Shown here: piece by piece, positions 1 through 10,000 of the stretch
Layout: every line of letters begins with the position of its first letter
Position numbering within the stretch: the stretch's first letter is position 1
Notes under the pieces: model-generated
What the model saw: only the letters and a program-made list of their open reading frames with translations
Database searches by the model: none
Told to the model about the DNA's origin: nothing
Origin: Symsagittifera roscoffensis
Taxonomy: Eukaryota; Xenacoelomorpha; Acoela; Convolutidae
Direction: 5' to 3'
Length of the DNA: 64,000 bases
NCBI RefSeq assembly: GCF_963678635.1
Contig: NC_087071.1
Coordinates: 6,525,624 to 6,589,623, forward strand
Translations under genes and position numbers: made by a program

Positions 1-2086
1 TATTCACTGGATTTCGGCAATGCCCCCATAGATTCTTTAGTGAGTCTCAGCTCCTTGTTTGAGAATCTCCTGATTTCGTCTATCTTTTTCATGGGTTCTA
101 ATTCCTCGGGTTCTTTCATGTTCACCCTCATCGGTTTACTTTGCTGCATATCCAGCAGTGCTAGCAAGAATAAGGCTTTCATTCACTCATTACTTTCCCT
201 CAACAATTTAACACAGGTGTTCAGTGCAGATACTGAAATCTGCTCTATCAGGAATCGAATGAAACAGAGAGCGTCTCTCCGCTTCGCACACACTACTGCT
301 GCTCTCTCCTGGACTATCAGATCCCTCAGGTTCGTCATAAGGAAAACCTTCTCCTCTTTTGATATCTTCCTTTCTTCTGAATCATATTCTTCGCGAGTCA
401 GTCCCATCATGCACCAGGCGAACCTGAGTTGTAACTCTGTTCTTACGTAAGGTACTGCGACGAGAGCATGTATTCTTGGCGTATTCCTCATTTCTTCTTC
501 GAAATACCTTAATACCACTGCTTTCCATGGAAGGCTCACCAACTGCTCCATCGTTTCTGCCTGTATTTCAGACGACACTAAAGTCCCGTACGCCTTCTGC
601 TTGAGGGTGGTGCCTTGCAACATCGTTTCCAGATAACCCTCCATGGCTTTTTCGTCTTCCAGGGCCATCACATACCCTCTAGCCGAGTTTCGGTATTCTA
701 ACATTTCCATGTATCCACCGGTGGGTTCATCTATCGACACAGTCTCCGACACTGTTAGTCGGTTATATTCCACTGGTATTAGTTGTCCTACAACACTTCC
801 CTTTCCGTGATTCATGGGAGAAGGCTTAAAGTCTTTCATTTCGCTCTCTCCACATTGGCTGAGTATTTCCATTTCCAAGGTTGCTCCAGTCAGAGTGCGG
901 TCACTCCTTTTGGATTTATAACCTGTTGACTTTATCCCCGCCATGAGAATGGGTGGCACCATCGCTATATCAGTTAACATTTTATCTGTGCCAGGCAGTT
1001 GATAATCACCTTGCCCCAAATCCATGACCTCCTCGACTCGTTTCCTTTTCGCTGAGTTAACAGCTTTCATCGATATCTCTGAATCCACCTTCGTCTTTCC
1101 GACTCTCCTCGGCATCACTCTGCTGCCTAACTTCATTTTCATCGCATTGATTTTATCAATCACCAATTTTGATCGCATCGTCCCTCTCCTGGTTCTTGAC
1201 AGATACACCACCTCTCCTTTATCGTCCTGCGGTGTCATCTTGATGGGAGAATTCGCTTCACTTTCATCAGTGGCCGAGTCGATCAACAACTCACTCAGTC
1301 TCCCTTCACACTCATCAAGTTTGTCAAGGACTTCTCTCATCAAGGGTTGGTTGAGACACGTTTTCAGAATGGACTGGGTCCCATAGCTTTGAACCACGGT
1401 CCAGACTTCTTCCATAAACGCCACTCTGTCCAATTTGCATCCCGTCCTACTCTCGTGGTCTCGGTGATGTACTTCCCATTCTTCTTCGGGCAGCGTTCCC
1501 AAGAAAGGTACTCTGGCTGAGGCCTCTATTCTTCTCCTCCTAGGTGATTCCATGAGGATTCTTTGGTCGTTATTTCTTGAATTGCCAGGAGAGCTGCTCT
1601 CCGGCAATTTCCGTTTCATTTCCATAAAGGTTGACGGAGGCTTCAGTGTCGAGATGCCTTCATCCGCTGGCTCAGTCGTCTCCAACGTGTCTGCATTGTT
1701 CTCAAGATCACTGAAGATATTGAAATCCAGGCTGGATGTTCCTCCTGTCGATGCCCTGTCGTCTTCCCACCAGCTTGATCTGCATCTTGTTGCACGGGTT
1801 CTTCGGTTTGACGGATTCCTCCCTGTCCGTCATCTCCTTCTGACTTATCCTTGTTCGAGCTCGAGGGTCCTTGTTCATCATTGTTGACTCCTTCCAAAAA
1901 TCTCGGTATGAGCAATGTACCGGCCGATCTATCTTCCTCTTCTCCATGGACCACTTTGATTTCCTCGCAGCCGAAGGGTGCTAGGAAGGTTCTCGTCTGC
2001 AGTATTCCTTCCACTTTCATCTCCTGTTTCACACTAGTCAGGATTAAGGAGGCTTCAGGCAATTCGGTCCTGCCTCTCATCCTCAT
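1..2086 (-). pseudogene. Element A ORF5 (unknown accessory protein), broken and cut by the window edge
   Basis: This is the counterpart of the intact ORF5 of element B, with high protein identity over its length. The start ATG at 2,086 overlaps the stop of the preceding ORF in an ATGA, so the junction looks designed for stop-restart translation. The first 100 residues are in one frame; a frameshift near 1,780 (the GGK/GGEDD region of B) moves the rest into the frame seen at 1,685-183. A CGA-to-TGA change at 183-185 then adds an in-frame stop, after which the frame stays open to base 1. No known domain is recognisable. The N-terminus is acidic and low in complexity; the middle is charged and helical. 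Confidence 0.8.
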
Positions 2087-3135
2087 CCGAGCAACATCCT
2101 TCTTATCAGAGGGAATTCAGGGATTGCCTCCGGCAGCTTCTTGTAATCACCCCAGTCCTTCGTCTCTTCTCTCACTTTATGATATGATGCAGTGAGACGA
2201 GGCACTCTGGTTATTTCACCATTCGTTTTATCATAGGGTCTCAGATTCCAAAGCTTCGGAAACACTTCAATGTGTCCTCTTTCTACTTCTCCCATGCGAT
2301 CACGGAAGTGATCGTCAAAATTGATGACTGTCATCTCTGGCTCTGATATTTTCGTAAACAACAGATCTTCACTCATGAGCTCCCGCAATGTGTGCTGCTC
2401 ACACCTGTTCAGTGTACTACCGTCCACTGCTGATATGAGGTTCAGGTGCAGCACCGACCTCCTACATGCTTCCACTTTAACGTCAGGGAACGCAAACGTG
2501 ACTGCTGGCCCATAGACCACCGTCACAAACTCCGTGACGCCTCTGATCAGCGCCAAGGGATCGGTTCTCATAGCCAAGCTCAGATCGGTTAACAGGGGCA
2601 TGCCTCCAACATGTCGTCTAACATCTTCCTCTTTTTCAATCGTCTCGTCTTATCCCGTTCCAAAGCGATTTTGTTGTAAGAAATACTGGATAAGAGTGTG
2701 TCTCAGGTCTCTTATCTTGTTCCACGAGTCCGTGGATTTCTTCAAATCCCAGCTCCTCACTCTCTCTCTCATCTGCTCTGGACAACGTGTCAGTTTCATC
2801 AGTCCTCCCAATTTTCCGTGGGTAATTGCAATCAATGTCAGAAGTCCGTCTAGCCGCAGGTTCTGGATTCCATCGGTGAGCAGTATCGCCGGTCCTTTCA
2901 CAAAACTCTCTGCTCCAAATGTCACGAACAAGGCTATTAGTTCCGCTATCGACACTTCCACTACTGCTTGGAGGAATTCTTTTATCAAGTAGTGCGAGAC
3001 TTTCGGGTAAACTTTTGCCAAGAAGGACGCGGTCCATCCGGCTCCCAACCCTTCTAGCATGCTGTCTGTCCGTTCAAAGCCCTCCTGTCCCTTCACTTCC
3101 TGGGTCCAGAAGGTTTCCAGAGTAATCTGACACAT
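2083..3135 (-). pseudogene. Element A ORF4 region (unknown accessory module), frameshifted
   Basis: Two open stretches, 3,135-2,650 and 2,601-2,083, match one continuous reading in element C (from about 58,340), so a frameshift near 2,640 split a module of about 350 residues. The first part carries a conserved block around FVKGPA..LRLDG..TLI; the second contains MPLLT..MRTDPL and a conserved PKLWNLRP. It begins in the same frame as ORF3, separated only by a TGA at 3,160-3,162, and C reads through the equivalent place, so ORF4 was probably the C-terminal part of the long ORF2 protein. It ends in LLG-TGA whose TGA overlaps the ORF5 ATG. I recognise no family. Confidence 0.7.
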
Positions 3136-3159
3136 TCTGTTCACAAATTCAGCGGTCTT

Positions 3160-4245
3160 TCAGCGGTTTACCTCCTTCAACAAGTAGGCATGTATCTTTG
3201 TGAACATCACGGGGCCTTGCTCAAAAGCGTCTGCACCCAATGCCGCTACTCTAGGGTTCAGGTGTAGCCACTGGTTGGCTTCCTGCTTGGTTCTCAGAAC
3301 CATCGCCTCCAAGTGAGCTCTCGTCTCTAGTGAATTTTTCCTTCTTGTGTCTTCACCTGCCACTTTCATTGCTCGGAACCATAAGTCGTTGGACATCGCC
3401 GCGATCACTCGATGGTCGTCGTCTACTCCTGGTTTCAGTTTGAGCTGTCGACTGAAATTGGACAGTTTCAACCCCAGCACCTCGTCCAATACTAACATGT
3501 GTAGCGCATGGTCCTTGAATCGTCTCATCGCGTTAGAGATATCTGACCCCACTGCAGGCAGTTCAGCCTTGAGTGGCCTCAGGTTCTCCATCTCTATCAT
3601 GCGATTCGGGGCTGATATGATCACATCATATTTTCCTTCCGAAAGTAAGGTCACAATCGCATACACAAATTTCAGTCCATCCGGGAGATGTGCATATCCC
3701 GGAGACAACGCGAATACTATTCTCGGTGTCACTTTGGTGAATGACCCCTCCTTCGTCGCATCCACCACTTCACCCATCGACTCAAGGATATCTTTTATTG
3801 CTGGCCATACAGCGTTCTCTGCCGTTGTAGGTTCTCTGAGTCTGCTCACAAAACCTCTACTGTGTAGATGGTCATTGATGCCAGGAAACACAATCGTAAT
3901 TGGGTTCATGTCCGTCTGCCTTTGTACCCCTATAGCCAGAGATATCGATTGCAGTAGGTCCAGGTCGACCGCTGCCAACCTTATGACGTCCGGCCAAAAC
4001 AGAGACTTGGAGGTGTACACGAACTCTGAATTCGCTACTATCATAATCTTGGCCTTCCTCATTTCTGCTTTGTCATAGGCGGCGAAGGTGGTCTCATCTT
4101 TCTTTATCGCTATCAATCCGCCGTATCTCTGGGCATCACCATCTTGGTTCACTAGTTTTGGATATATTCTCTCCTTCACATGACCAGAGGGTGAGCTTAG
4201 TTGCTTGAACATCTTCACATGTTGTCCGATCGGTGCCCTTGTCAC
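3160..4245 (-). pseudogene. Element A ORF3 region: module with degenerate SGNH-like signature, in frame with ORF2
   Basis: The 361-codon open stretch begins without an ATG (GTG at 4,245) and is in the same frame as the SGNH ORF upstream, from which only a TAA at 4,267-4,269 separates it. Element C has no stop at that place but one about 20 codons later, so the two were one frame in the ancestor. Conserved between A and C: a beta-strand-like IMIVANSE / LIVADSD, then SLFWPDVI, then a PGINDHLHSRG / AGSKDHLQSRG block. These resemble, weakly, blocks I and III of an SGNH hydrolase without the serine in A, so a catalytically dead second copy is possible. That family call is inference only. Confidence 0.6.
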
Positions 4246-4266
4246 TAGAAATCTTCCAGGTCTCTC

Positions 4267-6135
4267 TTATCGATTCCCTTCGTCATGATTCAACCTCACA
4301 TCTTGCAATGGTCTCGCGTTCACTGGTCCCATTGTGTTGTTAGAGGGCAGTCCCTCTAAGTCAGCAAATCTCAAGGCCGTCGTGGAGCTGAAATTTATGC
4401 TAGCGGCTATCAACCAGTCTACGCCGGTTATCGAGTACAATCTGCTGACGGATAGCGTCGCTCCATTCAGCATCCTCCTTGCATCTTCGATGAAACTTAC
4501 CCTCTGGAGATCCAGTTTCATTAGCTCGTCTTTGTATACATGCCAGGGAGACGGTATGGATCTTGACCACATCAACGAGCCTCTCCCCGGACGTCTCTCC
4601 TCTCGACTGGTACTTGTCGTCTCCGATCTAGTGTCCGATCTAGTGTCCGATCTAGTGTCCGATCTAGTGTCCGATCTAGACGTGCCGGCTGTCTCTTCGA
4701 TTGGGTTGACAGGTCCTATTCCTCTCCTAGGATGGATGGTCCTCCTCATCGGCGCTTCTCCCAATCGATCCTGTACGTCTGTCCTTTGACCTGGTTCGCT
4801 GGAGCTTTGTTGCCTATAGTTCGTGACGGCCGGGACCGTACCCAAGCGTGTTTCCAGGCTAGGGGGCACAAAGGTGGTAATCACCGCGCCACTCGCTGTT
4901 CCTTCCTCCTTCAGCACTCCTGTGTCAAAGAGCTCTGCTTCTAGTTCGTCCAACCGCTCTTGGAAGAATCGATTCAACCAAGCTTGTCCTTCGATACTGT
5001 CGAAGTGGATGCCGTCCGTGGCCAGTCTGGCCTGATCCATAGCTCTCAACTCATGTTCGATGTCCATGAGGATCATTCTTCCGGCGTTTCGACTTGCGAG
5101 GTTCCTCAGGATGTTATTCCACCTGACGACTCCCTCGTTATGCCTTCTTCCTGATGCTGTCAGGCTTCTCGCGTTCATTGGCACAGTGCAAACGGTCAGT
5201 ACCGCGCAATTGAATTTCTGCCAGAGGGTCGTAAACAAACACACCATCATTGACTCCCATAATGCTTCCTGTTCATCTGAACCTCTGGAGATGTCATTCG
5301 TCCCAACTAAGATCATCACATTGGGGATCCTCCCTGGATTCATCAGTTCCACCATCCGATATAATTGGGCTATCGTCGCGCCTCCAAAGACCATCACCGT
5401 GGTGACCCACGAGGTCCTCAAATTCGACAGCACTCTGACCAAGCTGTCTCCCAGTATCAGATGAGATGTCCCGAGTGGTGGTTGCTGCAGGTGTACTGCC
5501 GGGCTCCAAGTAGCTCGATTGAAGCAGGCCCTCGGATCTGTCTCCGGAACTCCCGTGAAATTTAATTTCAATTGATTATTCTTTTGCACGTCTATTATGC
5601 GAGACACATTCTTCGCTGGCATCTTCCGTATTCTTCTCTCTGGGGCCCTCGAGCTCCCAATGAGTGGTGTTACGTCACTTATCCCCTGTCTGATCACGGT
5701 CTGGGAGAGTCGTACTCTGCCCGTGTCGTCGATCGTTCCATAGGGTGCAGTCACCCCGGAACCTGGCGCATTCTTGTTAGCGACCAGTCGTCCAGCTGTC
5801 TCTATCAGCTTCCTCACTGTCTGTTCCACGACGGGGTCACCCAAGGTGTCACTAGGATCCGGGATTAATACTCGATTTGTCTCTGCTGGGAGCCGGGTCT
5901 CCGTTGTTTGACTCATTTCTCGAGGCGTCAAGAGCTCCATCGGGGACTGCCCAGGAGGAATATTCCTTGCAGGTATCTCTTTCTCCACGGCCGTTGTCAA
6001 CATCATCTGTTCCGATCGCTCTTTGTAGTCCTGCCTCAAGCGCTCAATCTCTTGACCATGCTTTTTGTTGCAGTCTTCAAACAATTTTCTCCACATGTCT
6101 CGATCTTCCTCCATCTGGAGCATACTTTTGGTCAT
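4267..6135 (-). pseudogene. Element A ORF2 main part: SGNH/GDSL-type hydrolase domain protein
   Basis: The reading frame opens in a coiled coil (about residues 1-50, heptad-rich, continuing the helix of the preceding frame), passes a Pro/Thr-rich linker and reaches an SGNH hydrolase domain at about residues 220-390. All four blocks are visible: GDSLV (nucleophile Ser, about residue 229), FGGA (oxyanion Gly, about 248), GTNDIS (Asn, about 278) and DGIHFD (Asp and His, about 373-376). A Ser/Arg/Thr-rich tail holds a four-fold SDTR repeat (4,630-4,675). The fold is that of small esterases and acetyl-hydrolases; such domains are known in ORF1 of some CR1-like LINEs and in rotifer terminons. The substrate here is unknown. 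The start lies in a frameshifted overlap with the next entry, so the real protein begins at 6,676. Confidence 0.8.
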
Positions 6136-6676
6136 CTCGATCCAGCTCCTTCTTCATACTTTTCAGTTCATCGTTCATCTCCTCCAGATCTTGCATGGTT
6201 TGGTTCGTCTGAACCTTCTGTCCTACTTTCGCCCTTTTTGGTGGCACAGCTGCTCTCAGTGGTGAACCAGACGAGGCCGCCTCGCTGTTCATCTCCTGAT
6301 GCATTCTCGTCAGCCCAGGTTTGGGCTTGGAGGGCATAGGCATCTCACCTGGTTGGTAGATCCTAGAACTTCCCAATCCAGGCTCATTCGCCAATTCACT
6401 CCCTGAGAGAGCCCCGTTTCTCCACCTCATCACTCTCATGTTCGGGCGGTCTAGTACTCCCCTTTCTCCATATGCTGCCATCAACAGGACTTCCGTGGGG
6501 CGGTCCCCACGGTTGTCATGCCCCAAGATGTTGATCAGGGCGGTCAGCAACATGACTACCTCTGGGTCCTCCAGAGCGAAGTCTCGTTCCATCAGCCGAC
6601 GATAGATCGCATCTACCATCGGTCCCAAATATGCCTCTGCCAGGTCCATCAATTCATCCAAGTTGACGTTATCCAT
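6077..6676 (-). pseudogene. Element A ORF2 N-terminal module, frameshifted from the SGNH part
   Basis: The first ATG of the accessory frame is at 6,676 (upstream in-frame codons begin with a TTG and are probably untranslated). The N-terminal 100 residues are conserved with element C (54,750-55,058): DLMD..., a FALEDPE motif and RGD(R/H)PTEV...YGE. A basic, Pro/Ser-rich linker and the first half of a coiled coil (about residues 155-190) follow. The coiled coil continues in the overlapping frame at 6,135, so a single-base shift in 6,077-6,135 broke one long protein. No known domain is recognisable. Confidence 0.65.
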
Positions 6677-7074
6677 TCTATTCTTTCGAGTTCGATTCGG
6701 TTTTGATTCAAAGATTTGACTCAAGTGAGTAATTAAACGATCAATCAGGATCCAGAAAAGAGGTCACGAATATTACACCTGTAAGTTTTATTAACATATA
6801 TCGCTAAAATGCTAAAATTTGCTTAAAAACAGTTCAGGTAAAAAGATATTTTATCCTAAAATTTATTAAAATCAATCGGTCTCTAAAATTTTGGAATTCG
6901 ACCTAAGATTGGACAGTCCAAACTTTGGATCTATTCCTAAGATCGTCATCCAGTTGTTCATGGTCACTAACCCCTTCTTACCCACGATCTTAATAACCTA
7001 ACACATAACATAACATAACATAAAACATATTACATACAACTTAGTCTTTGGCCTAACACCCTCTCGCACGTCAC
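6676..7074 (-). other. Element A spacer between gag-pol and ORF2, with candidate 3' splice site
   Basis: No long frame. It starts after the gag-pol stop, holds a TAACA microsatellite (6,999-7,027, minus-strand TGTTA), and on the minus strand ends with CTTACAG followed by GTG, giving a possible acceptor AG at 6,780-6,779, 102 nt before the ORF2 ATG. An accessory ORF in the env position is typically expressed from a spliced RNA, so this is the natural place for an acceptor. The tract upstream is only weakly pyrimidine-rich, so confidence is modest. Confidence 0.45.
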
Positions 7075-10000
7075 TCAGCCTATACTTAAGTAAAATTTCT
7101 TATGTAGATATACTTGTATATTCGTATCAGAGAATATCACGTGTGCAAGCGCGTACAATTCCCGAGGATGCAGTCTTCCTCTGTTTGGATCGTACACTGG
7201 AAGCGAGAACTCCTTCACGTCCATTTCCACGAGGAAGTCCCTCAGCCTCGTCAAGGACAAGATTAGGTTCTCTGGGTCCACATGTTGCTTCTCCGTCGCC
7301 CTCGTTACCAAGAAGCATAGGTATTTTCCCGGTATCTGCGACGCCGCCGGAGGTAAGGCCGCTACGCCCCCTATCCCTGGTCTTTGCTTCCAAAGGAATT
7401 CCACGTTTTTGTATTCTCTCTTAAAGTCTGCCGCTAACGCTGTCCTAAAACTCATGTCTGCTGTGATTGCTATCGCACATGTTCTATTTGTGAGTATGAA
7501 ATCACTGTCTGTTAGTATTATGTTACTTGAATATTCATTATGCCAGGTTTCTTAGGTTCTTCGCCTGTTTCTGCTTCTAAGTCTCCTGTTTCTCTTGCTA
7601 TTCTTAATTTTTTTATTATCAAGTTTTCAGTGTTGGGTAAGTCCTAACCCACTCCCCGGACAAAAACATCCATCGACTTCCCCGTCGATCGCATATCGGG
7701 TATCAAGTCGAGGTTAGAAGCTGGAATGAGTAGTCGTCCTTCCTGGGCAGCCCAGGAAGGATCATCTCGTTCGGTCTTGATGTATTTCATGCTTTCACGA
7801 TCTACGTCTTGAATCATGACACTGGTCTCCTCAGTATCCGAGGTTGTTTCATTCAGCCACTCTTAGACACGCAGGTTCGTAAAGTCTTGTTCATATGACT
7901 GCTGTTGCTCGTCGTCGAATTCTACCTCGGGTTTCGACCAGTCGTCAACCCACTCATCGTCGTGATCATCGACTATGTCAATGTCTTGTGACACAGTTAT
8001 TTCCTCTAGACCCACTACTTCCTCCACTATCTTCCTCAGATCTATCCTATCCACTACAAAGTCGTCACCGTAAGGATTGTATTTCTTTCTTGGTCTCGTC
8101 CCGTCCTTCTGACGAGTCTGTATCGTGAACGGAAGATCCTGTTCCAAGTTCTTGGGAACTTCTGTCTCTTCGGGATCCTGCCAATCTTCCTCTGCGTAGC
8201 GTAAGGTTTCATCGTCCGCTTCGATCTCCTCGTTTGGATCCAGGTCCAGCGGTGTATCCGTACCTTCCTCTACGACTTCGTTTCCATCGTTCTTCTCCCT
8301 GGTGCCCTTTTCATTGACCTCACAAGCAGGATCCAACATTAGATAATCCTCTTCTTCCATGTCTGCAGGTATACACCAGTCTTCTGTCGATGGATTGTAC
8401 GGCTTGATGTTCTCGTAGTGGGCGACTCGGCCAGTACTCAGTCTATAAAAGCGTCCCTCCTGGTGCACCTCTGTAATCATGAACGGTCCCCTCCATTTTT
8501 TTAGGAGCTTTTTCGTCCCTTTCGGTGGTATAACGTTCTGAAATACCCATACGTAGTCTCCCACCGAGTAAGCATTTGCACCAGCTGCTTTCTTGTCGAA
8601 TCTTTTCCTCTGCATTGCCTGTGCTTGCTGAGTATTTCGTCTACACAAATCGTTCAACTCCTGTTGTCGTCTGATCACATCCCTCACGTAGACCTGTGGG
8701 GACGTTTTCTTTCCCTCATACTCTGGGTAGAAGAAGGTTAAGGGTAAAGACTTTTCGTGTCCAGTTAGCATCATGTGTGGACTGACTCCGGTGGTGGAGT
8801 GTTGCGTGCTGTTATATGCTCCCATCACCTGTGGAAGGTATCTGTCCCAATCGGTCATGTACCTGGAACAATATACTCTCAGCATCGACACCAACGTCCT
8901 ATTCTGTCTTTCCACTAAGCCATTCGTCTGAGGGTGGTATGTCGTGGAGTGAGCCTGAGCGACCTGTGAGCGTCTCATAAGCTCTTTCGTAAGCTCTCCT
9001 ACGAAAGCTGTTCCATTATCCGATTGAAACGTCATCGGAAACCATGTCTTGCTATCCACGTATTGATCAGGTGGTCGCATGTCTCTTCCGCCGAGGCAGT
9101 TATACAGGGCACGGCCTCTGCATACTTCGTAAAATTATCTATCATGACCAGCACCTGATTATAACCAATGTCTGTCATGCATATCTTTTGGTGATCTATC
9201 TGCACCACCTCGTTGAATTCAGATGACTCGATCGACTGTAAAGGAAATCGCAACTTCTTTGGATCTTTGACCTGCTGGCATGACAGACATGCTGTTACCC
9301 ACTTCTCGCATGCCTTTTTCATTCCAGGCCACTCAAAGCACTTCAGGATCCTCTGATATACTTTGTTGATCCCCTGATGGCCCATCTGATCATGTGACCT
9401 GAATAATAGTTCTGTCTGATAGAGTTGCGGTAACACTATCGCGTTATACTTGTATAGGACTCTGTCTTCCTCTCCTCTTTTGCAAGCCACGATCCCGTCC
9501 TTGTTCAAATATAACCTCCCTTCCTTCTGCATGAAGTACTGTCTCAGGATACGATAACTATTTTCCTCGAGGTCCCCTTTATCCGGTGAACTATTCTCGA
9601 TCCACCTTTTCAGGTTGCTTGTCATGCGATCATTTCTCTGCGCCCTGAGAAGATCCGATAGTCTGTATCTCGCCTTCAAGTACGTCTTCATGACCCTCAT
9701 CTGACTATTCAGCTCATTAGGCTGGTGTGTGTCTTCTTCCATCTTAACGCACCAAATCTTCGCCAACGGCTGTGTTTCTTGTTTAAACGGCTGAAGATCA
9801 GTCCTGACTACCTCTTTCTGCGGCAACAGGCTTATCGAACGTTTCGATAGATACCGCTATTGTCTCCAAGTCATCCGCTGCGTTGTCAAAGACTCTTTCG
9901 CTTGGTATAAGGTAGCGATCGCTGTCAGGATCCTGGTACACCTCTCTGTCCAGGTCCCTTGCCCGAGTTTCCACTAGTAGCGTGTGTATCGCTAGTTCTG

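Noticed and set aside
6077-6135. Programmed ribosomal frameshift between the two ORF2 frames
   Set aside because: No slippery heptamer stands out and A is full of lesions; C joins the parts differently, so a mutation is the simpler reading.
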